Positions 1 through 8,365 of a stretch of DNA of 8,365 nt are shown piece by piece. The notes beneath the pieces were generated by a model. That model saw nothing but the letters and a program-made list of their open reading frames with translations. It was not told where the DNA came from and searched no databases. Where the stretch lies: contig JBOHSA010000018.1 of assembly GCA_050732995.1 (NCBI GenBank), forward strand, positions 1 to 8,365. The letters run 5' to 3'. Both the position numbers and the translations under genes were made by a program. The first letter of the stretch is position 1, and each line of letters opens with the position of its first letter. The DNA is from JBOHSA01 sp050732995 (GTDB lineage: Bacteria > Gemmatimonadota > Gemmatimonadetes > Gemmatimonadales > GWC2-71-9).

Positions 1-3415
<3,415 letters not shown>

Positions 3416-3430
3416 CGGCTCTCCCTCCCC
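3416..3430 (-). promoter_or_regulatory. rpoB-rpoC intergenic ribosome binding site
   Basis: The 15-nt spacer reads GGGGAGGGAGAGCCG on the coding strand. It contains a perfect GGAGG (3428-3424) 8 nt before the rpoC ATG, which supports that start. The spacer is too short for a terminator or an obvious promoter, so rpoB and rpoC are probably cotranscribed and may be translationally coupled. Confidence 0.85.
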
Positions 3431-6400
3431 TTACTCTTCAACGTCTTCGGTGGTGCCCAGGGTGACTTTCAGCCCCAGGGCCTGGAGTTCCTTCACTAGC
3501 ACGTTGAAGGACTCGGGGATGCCAGGTTTCGGCAGGTTCTGCCCCTTGACGATGGCTTCGTACACGCGGCTCCGGCCGTTCACGTCGTCCGACTTGACGG
3601 TCAGGATCTCCTGCAGCGTGTGGGCCGCGCCGTACGCCTCGAGCGCCCACACTTCCATCTCGCCGAACCGCTGGCCGCCGAACTGCGCTTTGCCGGCGAG
3701 CGGCTGCTGGGTGACCAGCGAGTACGGCCCGATGGACCGGGCGTGGATCTTGTCGTCCACCAGATGCGACAGTTTCATCATATAGATCGAGCCGACGGTC
3801 ACCTCGGACGCGAAGATCTCGCCCGAGCGCCCGTCGCGCAGCGCGCACTTGCCGGCTGGCGAGAGCCCGGCCACGCGCAAGAGCTCGTTGGCCGCCTGGT
3901 CCACGTCCGCTTCGGACTTGGGCCCGAGCAGGGCGCCGAGCCCCGGCAGGCCCACCGCTTCGAGCACTTCGGCGGGCCGGCCCTGGCTCAGGAACTTCTC
4001 GAGGTCTTTGAGTCCCGCCTTGAGCGCGCCCTTTTCCGGTTTGCCCAGGGAGTCGGCTTCCAGGCGCACCTGGTGGTACTCGAGCTCCAGGCGTCGCAGC
4101 GCGAGCTCGCGCTCGGCCAGCTCCTTGGCGGCGAACTTGAGGAAGTCGACGAGCTGGCGATGCACTTCGCGGGTCTCCGGGGTCAGCGACCGGGACACCA
4201 GGAGCGAGACCCCGGCAGTCGTGAGGTCGGCCCGGCCGCCGTTCGACACCGGGAGCCGCCGCAGGTCCCGCGTGATCCGCCGGACCGTCTCGGCGTCGAT
4301 CTCGGGCGGGCGGACGTCGAGCCGCAGCGCTTCCGCGGCCCAGGTGAGCCCGGCGAGCCGGAGGAGCACGCCGATCTCGGATTCGTCCGCGCCCTGGAAG
4401 ACCGGCGTCTTCGCCTCGAAGCCGAGGATGTGCGCCGCCCAGCCCAGGTGGGTCTCCAGGATCTGCCCCACGTTCATCCGGGACGGCACGCCGAGCGGAT
4501 TCAGCACGATGTCCACCGGCCGCCCGTCGGGCAGGAACGGCATGTCCTCCTCCGGCACGATGCGGGCAATGATGCCCTTGTTCCCGTGCCGGCCCGCCAT
4601 CTTGTCGCCCACCGAGATCTTGCGCTTCTCGGCGATGTAGACCTTCACCAGCTGGATGACCCCCGGCGGCAGCTCGTCGGGCTGGAGGATCTTGTCGATC
4701 TGGTCCTCCGACTTCTCTTCGATCTTGGCCCGCTCCGCCTGCGCGGCGTCCAGCACGGCGCGGATCTTCTCGTTGACCGCCTTGGTCGACACCCGCAGCG
4801 TCTTCAAGTCCACGTCGGCGAAGTTCACCTCGGCGAGCTGCGCCCGCGTGAGCCGGGTGCCGGCCGCGAGGTACTCCTCCACCGTGCCCGTCTTGAGCAT
4901 GAGGCCCACGTCCTGATTGGCCAGCAGCTCCGCGAGTTCGGCGAACATCGCCTCCGAGATGCGGGCCTTCTCTTCCGCCTCGAGCCGGCGCACCTCGCCG
5001 ATCCGCTCGCCGCGGTCCTTCTCCACGACCTGGTCTTCGATGCGTGAGAAGATCTTCACGTCGATGACCACGCCTTCCATGCCGGGCGGCACCTTGAGCG
5101 AGGAGTCTTTGACGTCCTTGGCCTTTTCGCCGAAGATCGCGGTGAGGAGCTTTTCCTCGGGGCTGAGTTCGGTCTCCCCTTTGGGCGTGATCTTGCCCAC
5201 CAGGATGTCGCCCGCCTTCACGTGCGCGCCGATGCGCACGATGCCCCGTTCGTCCAGGTCGACGAGCGATTCCTCGGCGACGTTCGGGATCTCGCGCGTG
5301 ATCTCCTCGCGGCCCCGCTTGGTGTCGCGCACGTGGAGCTCGAGCTCCTGGATGTGGATCGAGGAATACACGTCTTCCTTGACCAGGCGTTCGGAGAGGA
5401 CGATGGCATCCTCGAAGTTGTGTCCGTACCACGGCATGAAGGCGACGGTGACGTTCGCGCCCAGGGCGAGCTCGCCCCGGTCCGTGCCGGCGCCGTCCGC
5501 CACGATCTGCCCCGCCTTGACCTTCTGGCCCACGTGCACGAGGGGGCGCTGGTTGATGGCCGTGTCCTGATTGGTGCGCCAGAACTTCTTGAGCCGGAAC
5601 CGGTCGTGCTGCTTGAGGCGCGCCAGGGGCTTGTCGCCCGACCGCGTCTCGTCGTCCCCCGTGTCGATGATGATCTCGTCGGCCGTGACGCGCGTGACCA
5701 CTCCGCCGCGCTTCGCGATGACGACGGCGCCCGAGTCGCGCGCCACCCGCTCCTCGAGGCCCGTCCCCACGAGGGGCGCCCGCGGAAAGAGCAGCGGGAC
5801 CGACTGCCGCTGCATGTTCGAGCCCATGAGGGCGCGGTTCGCGTCGTCGTGCTCGAGGAACGGAATCAAAGCCGCCGCGATCGAGACGAGCTGCTCCGGC
5901 GCCACATCCATGAAGTCGATCCGGCTCGGCGGCAGGAGCGGGTAGTCGTCCCGTTTGCGGCACAGCACGAGCTCGTCGGCGAAATGGCCGTCCTCGGCGA
6001 GGCGGGCGTTCGCCTGCGCTACCGCGTACTCTTCCTCCTCCGACGCCGACAGCCAGCGGATCTGATCCGTCACCCGGCCGTGCTGTACCACGCGGTAGGG
6101 TGTCTCGATGAAGCCGAGCTCGTTCACCCGGGCGTACGTCGACAGGCTCGTGATCAGCCCGATGTTCGGGCCTTCCGGCGTTTCGATCGGGCACATCCGG
6201 CCGTACTGGCTGTAGTGCACGTCCCGGACCTCGAAGCCCGCCCGCTCCCGCGTCAGACCACCGGGCCCGAGCGCGCTGAGCCGGCGCTTGTGCGTCAGCT
6301 CCGCCAGCGGGTTCGTCTGGTCCATGAACTGCGAGAGCTGCGAGCTGCCGAAGAACGCCTGAATCACCGCGCTCACCGTCCGGGCGTTCACCAGATCGTC

Positions 6401-7930
6401 CAGCGTGATCCGCTCGGGGTCGTTATTGATGCTCATCCGCTCCTTGATGAGCCGCGCCATGCGCGACAAGCCCACCGAGAACTGGTTCGCGATCAACTCG
6501 CCCACCGACCGCACGCGGCGATTGCCCAGGTGGTCGATGTCGTCGGTGTAGCCGCGGCCGTCGGACAGCTCGATCAGGTAGCGGATGATCGCGATGAAGT
6601 CTTCCTCCGTCAGGACCGTGTGGTCCTTGGGGACGTTCACCTTCAGCCGCTGGTTGATCTTGTAGCGGCCCACTCGCCCCAGGTCGTAGCGCTTGGGGTG
6701 GAAGAACAGCCGCTCCAGCGCCTGGCGGGCGGTGTCGAGGTTCGGGGCCTCGCCCGGCCGCAGCAGGGCGTAGATCTGCTCCAGCGCCTCGGCCTCGGAG
6801 TGCGTCGGATCCTTGGCCAGCGTGTTCTTGATGAGTGGCGACTCGCTCCGCCCCGGCGGGAGGAGCACGTCCACCTTCGTGAGCCCCGCCTTGCCCAAGC
6901 GCTTCTTCAGTGCGTCGGAGACTTCCCGGCCCGCCTCCGCCAGCACCTCTCCCGTTTCGGGATCGGCCACGTCGAAGGCCAGCAGGAACTTGCCCTCGCG
7001 CTCGCGGGTCGTCGTGGGCAGGGCCTCGTCGCGCAGATCGAGCGCGGTGTAGCCGGCGAACACCTTCACCTTGGCGATCCCTGCCCGCCGGAAGGTGTTG
7101 AACTTCTCGAGCGCCAGCTCGTCGCCCACCCGCCCCAGCGGCTCCCCTTTCTTGTTCTCCGGATCAGGAACGTCGACCGCGAGGAGGGTGCCGAGGACTT
7201 CCCGCTTTTGCGCGCGCCCCTCGAGCTTCCCCGTGATGTCGATCTCCTTTGTGGCGTAGAACAGCCGCAGGATATCGGCGTTGCCCCCGTAACCGAACGC
7301 GCGCAACAGCGCCGTCGCGGGGAACTTCTTCTTCTTGTCGATGTGGACGTAGATCACGTCGTGGATGTCGATCGTGAACTCGACCCACGAGCCGCGGAAC
7401 GGGATGATGCGCGCCGAGAACAGGCGTTGGCCGTTGGGGTGGATGCTCTCCTCGAACACCACGCCCGGCGAGCGGTGCAGCTGGGAGACGATCACCCGCT
7501 CGGCACCGTTGATGACGAACGTGCCCAGCGGCGTCAGGATCGGTAGCTCGCCGAGGTACACTTCCTTCTCGATGATGTTTTTCGGGCGCCGGGTCTTGGT
7601 CGTCTCCCCGACCTCCTCCATCACGACGAGCTGGAGGGTGGCTTTGAGAGGCACCGAGTACGTCATGTCGCGCTCGATGCACTCCTCGACCGAGTACTTG
7701 GGCTCGCCCAACCCGTACTTCACGAACTCGAGGGAGTAGTTCCCATTCACGTCCTGAATCGGGAACAGGTCCTTGAAGACCCGCTCGAGCCCGACGTCCG
7801 CGCGCTCGGCGCCCTTGCCGTCCGGCTGCAGGAGCGACTGGAAGGCCCGCGTTTGAATGTCGAGCAGGTGGGGCATGGGCATGCCCTGGTCCAGCTTGGC
7901 GAACGACAACACCGGCAGCGTTTTCGTCAT
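3431..7930 (-). CDS. rpoB: DNA-directed RNA polymerase subunit beta (complete)
   Basis: Beta pairs with beta prime to form the catalytic cleft and binds rifamycins. The gene has 1499 codons, against 1342 in E. coli. The ATG at 7930 gives MTKTLPVLSFAKLDQ, matching the usual N-terminal distance to PHLLDIQ, and has GAGG 7 nt upstream. Regions in order: N-terminal lobes (GAERVIVSQLHRSPGV at 142-157); an SI1-type insertion at about 225-375; the rifampicin region at 528-552; the fork and ETPEGPNIGL at 583-592; NFED at 838-841; the flap at about 857-962; an SI2-type insertion at about 966-1086; GDKMAGRHGNKG with active-site Lys1110 and Lys1118; and the C-terminal clamp segment VDDKIHARS with His1396 and KAQFGGQRFGEMEVWALEAY at 1414-1433. 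An unusual block of about 160 residues (1196-1355) splits the C-terminal region. The TAA stop lies 15 nt before rpoC. Identity is certain. Confidence 0.99.
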   Translation of the reverse strand: MTKTLPVLSFAKLDQGMPMPHLLDIQTRAFQSLLQPDGKGAERADVGLERVFKDLFPIQDVNGNYSLEFVKYGLGEPKYSVEECIERDMTYSVPLKATLQLVVMEEVGETTKTRRPKNIIEKEVYLGELPILTPLGTFVINGAERVIVSQLHRSPGVVFEESIHPNGQRLFSARIIPFRGSWVEFTIDIHDVIYVHIDKKKKFPATALLRAFGYGGNADILRLFYATKEIDITGKLEGRAQKREVLGTLLAVDVPDPENKKGEPLGRVGDELALEKFNTFRRAGIAKVKVFAGYTALDLRDEALPTTTREREGKFLLAFDVADPETGEVLAEAGREVSDALKKRLGKAGLTKVDVLLPPGRSESPLIKNTLAKDPTHSEAEALEQIYALLRPGEAPNLDTARQALERLFFHPKRYDLGRVGRYKINQRLKVNVPKDHTVLTEEDFIAIIRYLIELSDGRGYTDDIDHLGNRRVRSVGELIANQFSVGLSRMARLIKERMSINNDPERITLDDLVNARTVSAVIQAFFGSSQLSQFMDQTNPLAELTHKRRLSALGPGGLTRERAGFEVRDVHYSQYGRMCPIETPEGPNIGLITSLSTYARVNELGFIETPYRVVQHGRVTDQIRWLSASEEEEYAVAQANARLAEDGHFADELVLCRKRDDYPLLPPSRIDFMDVAPEQLVSIAAALIPFLEHDDANRALMGSNMQRQSVPLLFPRAPLVGTGLEERVARDSGAVVIAKRGGVVTRVTADEIIIDTGDDETRSGDKPLARLKQHDRFRLKKFWRTNQDTAINQRPLVHVGQKVKAGQIVADGAGTDRGELALGANVTVAFMPWYGHNFEDAIVLSERLVKEDVYSSIHIQELELHVRDTKRGREEITREIPNVAEESLVDLDERGIVRIGAHVKAGDILVGKITPKGETELSPEEKLLTAIFGEKAKDVKDSSLKVPPGMEGVVIDVKIFSRIEDQVVEKDRGERIGEVRRLEAEEKARISEAMFAELAELLANQDVGLMLKTGTVEEYLAAGTRLTRAQLAEVNFADVDLKTLRVSTKAVNEKIRAVLDAAQAERAKIEEKSEDQIDKILQPDELPPGVIQLVKVYIAEKRKISVGDKMAGRHGNKGIIARIVPEEDMPFLPDGRPVDIVLNPLGVPSRMNVGQILETHLGWAAHILGFEAKTPVFQGADESEIGVLLRLAGLTWAAEALRLDVRPPEIDAETVRRITRDLRRLPVSNGGRADLTTAGVSLLVSRSLTPETREVHRQLVDFLKFAAKELAERELALRRLELEYHQVRLEADSLGKPEKGALKAGLKDLEKFLSQGRPAEVLEAVGLPGLGALLGPKSEADVDQAANELLRVAGLSPAGKCALRDGRSGEIFASEVTVGSIYMMKLSHLVDDKIHARSIGPYSLVTQQPLAGKAQFGGQRFGEMEVWALEAYGAAHTLQEILTVKSDDVNGRSRVYEAIVKGQNLPKPGIPESFNVLVKELQALGLKVTLGTTEDVEE
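3866..4345 (-). other. Large C-terminal insertion in RpoB, helical, function unknown
   Basis: Residues about 1196-1355 of beta interrupt a segment that is short in E. coli. There, a sequence like EIKELLKLGDLPTSGQ joins directly to YDGRTGE. Here the left half is ESEIGVLLRLAGL (1184-1196), the right half is VAGLSPAGKCALRDGRSGE, and about 160 residues lie between. The middle is rich in Leu, Glu, Arg and Ala, with a probable coiled coil at about 1255-1315 (FAAKELAERELALRRLELEY). The frame is continuous and codon use looks like the rest of rpoB, so this is protein rather than an intron or an error. I do not recognise a named domain in it. Confidence 0.75.
4673..5035 (-). other. SI2-type insertion in RpoB (after the flap)
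   Basis: Residues about 966-1086 lie between the flap end (VVIDVKIFSRIEDQ) and the LPPGVIQLVKVYIAEKRK segment. This is the place of the roughly 100-residue insertion known in Proteobacteria, Bacteroidota and some other phyla, and absent from Firmicutes and Actinobacteria. The segment is charged and mostly helical in appearance (RRLEAEEKARISEAMFAELA). It supports a Gram-negative-type lineage. Confidence 0.75.
6275..6349 (-). other. Rifampicin-resistance-determining region of rpoB
   Basis: Residues 528-552 correspond to E. coli beta 507-531, with a constant offset of 21. The main resistance positions carry the sensitive residues: Gln534 (E. coli 513), Asp537 (516), His547 (526) and Ser552 (531). 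Differences from E. coli are N518T, S522A, I524L and I530L, all mild. The target-site genotype therefore predicts rifamycin susceptibility; efflux or drug inactivation cannot be judged from this window. Confidence 0.9.
6806..7258 (-). other. SI1-type insertion in RpoB (beta lobe 2)
   Basis: Residues about 225-375 of beta occupy the place of E. coli SI1 (residues about 226-350). They start after the GYGGNADILRLFYAT segment and end before DPTHSEAEALEQIY, which aligns with E. coli DPTNDRLSALVEIY. The segment holds short barrel-like stretches (REVLGTLLAVDV, FLLAFDVADPETGEVL). Boundaries are estimated by eye from a remembered E. coli sequence. Confidence 0.7.
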
Positions 7931-7937
7931 GTCTCGG

Positions 7938-7941
7938 CCTC
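7938..7941 (-). promoter_or_regulatory. Ribosome binding site of rpoB
   Basis: GAGG lies 7 nt before the rpoB ATG at 7930. It begins only 9 nt after the U-tract of the upstream hairpin, so a ribosome loading here would have to sit against that stem in any read-through transcript. Confidence 0.6.
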
Positions 7942-7950
7942 AGGCAAGGC

Positions 7951-8004
7951 AAAAAGCCCTCCCGCCCCCGGGCCCGCAGCGGGCCGGGGGTGGAACGAAG
8001 GGCT
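7951..8004 (-). terminator. Intrinsic terminator or attenuator between rplL and rpoB
   Basis: On the coding strand, left arm CCCCC+GGCCCG (7990-7980) pairs with CGGGCC+GGGGG (7976-7965) around a CTG loop, with one bulged C at 7970, giving 11 G-C pairs. An outer stem AGCCCT (8004-7999) pairs with AGGGCT (7960-7955), separated by an internal loop. The stem is followed at once by TTTTT (7955-7951). The opposite strand has no U-tract, so the signal points only towards rpoB. The established parallel is the partial terminator between rplL and rpoB in E. coli, which lowers rpoBC transcription relative to the ribosomal genes. Since rpoB and rpoC are essential and no promoter is evident downstream of the hairpin, read-through must be substantial. 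Confidence 0.8.
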
Positions 8005-8017
8005 CGTGGAAACGAGC
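8002..8017 (-). promoter_or_regulatory. Small hairpin overlapping the terminator base
   Basis: On the coding strand, GCTCGT (8017-8012) can pair with ACGAGC (8007-8002) around a TTCC loop. Its 3' arm shares 8002-8004 with the outer stem of the terminator, so the two outer pairings compete. The GC core of the terminator would not be affected, so any antitermination effect is speculative. Confidence 0.35.
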
Positions 8018-8058
8018 GGCAAGTGAGCGTATCGGCGCATGTCGTTCGAACCAAAGGA

Positions 8059-8095
8059 GACCCGGGTCACGCGCGCGGGTCCCAAGTGACCCGCG
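8059..8095 (-). promoter_or_regulatory. Set of mutually exclusive hairpins after rplL
   Basis: This GGGTC/GACCC-rich stretch starts 16 nt after the rplL stop. Three stems can form but not together: CGCGGGTC (8095-8088) with GACCCGCG (8081-8074), 8 bp; CGGGTCAC (8093-8086) with GTGACCCG (8070-8063), 8 bp; and GACCCG (8081-8076) with CGGGTC (8064-8059), 6 bp. None is followed by a U-tract. Possible roles are an RNA processing site, protection of the rplL 3' end, or a switch feeding the downstream attenuator. High GC alone makes some pairing likely. Confidence 0.45.
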
Positions 8096-8111
8096 GCGTC
8101 GTGCTCCGCGT

Positions 8112-8365
8112 CTACTTCAGTTCGACGGCGGCGCCTTGCGCTTCGAGCTTCTTTTTGATCTCTTCGGCTTCCTGTTTGGACACGCCTTCCTTCACCGTGC
8201 CCGGTGCGCCCTCCACCAGGTCCTTGGCCTCCTTCAGGCCCAGGTTGGTGATCGCGCGGATCTCTTTGATGACCTGAATCTTCTTTTCGCCAGCGGCTTT
8301 CAGGACGACCGTGAACTCCGTCTTCTCTTCAGCCGCGGGCGCCGCTGCCGCCCCCGCCGCCACGC
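8112..8365 (-). CDS. rplL: 50S ribosomal protein L7/L12 (5' end outside window)
   Basis: L7/L12 forms the ribosomal stalk and recruits and stimulates translational GTPases such as EF-G and EF-Tu. The window shows the last 83 complete codons: an Ala/Gly/Pro hinge (VAAGAAAAPAAEE) followed by the whole C-terminal domain, with EKTEFTVVLKAAGEKKIQVI, LGLKEAKDLVE (the factor-binding helix region) and the end KKLEAQGAAVELK. E. coli L7/L12 has 121 residues, so about 40 are missing here: the N-terminal dimerisation and L10-binding domain. The GTG at 8363 looks like a start but reads as a valine inside the hinge; the true start lies beyond the right edge. The TAG stop at 8114-8112 is 181 nt before rpoB, the usual gene order. 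Confidence 0.97.
   Translation of the reverse strand, partial: VAAGAAAAPAAEEKTEFTVVLKAAGEKKIQVIKEIRAITNLGLKEAKDLVEGAPGTVKEGVSKQEAEEIKKKLEAQGAAVELK

Noticed and set aside
3416..3430. Terminator or promoter between rpoB and rpoC
   Set aside because: Only 15 nt, purine rich, no hairpin and no U-tract; it is a ribosome binding site.
3620..5047. Open frame of 475 codons on the plus strand, antisense to rpoB
   Set aside because: Shadow of the rpoB frame in high-GC DNA; no independent coding signal.
3438..6194. Open frame of 918 codons on the minus strand, overlapping rpoB in another phase
   Set aside because: Arg/Ala/Gly/Pro-rich low-complexity product caused by a shifted reading of GC-rich codons; rpoB itself explains the region.
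5222..7546. Open frame of 774 codons on the plus strand, antisense to rpoB
   Set aside because: Same shadow composition (His/Arg/Leu/Val rich), fully inside rpoB, no recognisable motif and no convincing start context.
8010..8058. Possible promoter for rpoB in the intergenic region
   Set aside because: I found no pair of -35 and -10 elements with acceptable spacing; single matches such as GATACGCT are too weak in isolation.
8361..8363. GTG as the start codon of a short L7/L12
   Set aside because: It codes for valine within the Ala-rich hinge; the N-terminal domain needed for binding L10 lies beyond the window edge, so this gene is cut by the window rather than short.

Overview
This is a core-genome window from a high-GC Gram-negative-type bacterium. 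It carries part of the ribosomal protein/RNA polymerase operon. All genes lie on the minus strand, so transcription runs from the right edge to the left: rplL (5' end cut off by the right edge), then rpoB (complete), then rpoC (3' end cut off by the left edge). The very G/C-rich third codon positions create many long false open frames on the other strand and in other phases.

The organism is most likely a member of Gemmatimonadota or a close relative in or near the FCB group. This is inferred from remembered family resemblance, not from a search. The RpoB N-terminus (PHLLDIQTRAF, GLERVFKDLFPI, EECIERDMTY) and the RpoC start (MIDFRSG, a CHCGKYKRIRYRGV zinc segment, and AKPQKK with a GGIGEIIESPI loop before the bridge helix) resemble Gemmatimonadota and Bacteroidota proteins more than proteobacterial ones. 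All three large RNAP insertions seen in many Gram-negatives are present: SI1 and SI2 in beta, and SI3 in beta prime.

Layout from right to left: 8365-8112 is the C-terminal two thirds of L7/L12. 8111-7931 is a 181-nt intergenic region with several potential RNA hairpins; it ends in a strong GC hairpin followed by five Us just before rpoB, which looks like an intrinsic terminator or attenuator. 7930-3431 is rpoB (1499 codons). A 15-nt gap holds a GGAGG ribosome binding site. 3415-1 is the first 1138 codons of rpoC.

L7/L12 recruits translation factors to the ribosome, while beta and beta prime form the RNA polymerase catalytic core. Placing a leaky terminator between them would allow excess L7/L12 over RNAP from one operon, as known for the E. 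coli rplKAJL-rpoBC operon.

No mobile element, CRISPR, tRNA, defence gene or unknown system is visible. The points most worth a second look are the attenuator-like structure with competing upstream hairpins, a roughly 160-residue insertion near the RpoB C-terminus, and a short charged insertion near the RpoC N-terminus.
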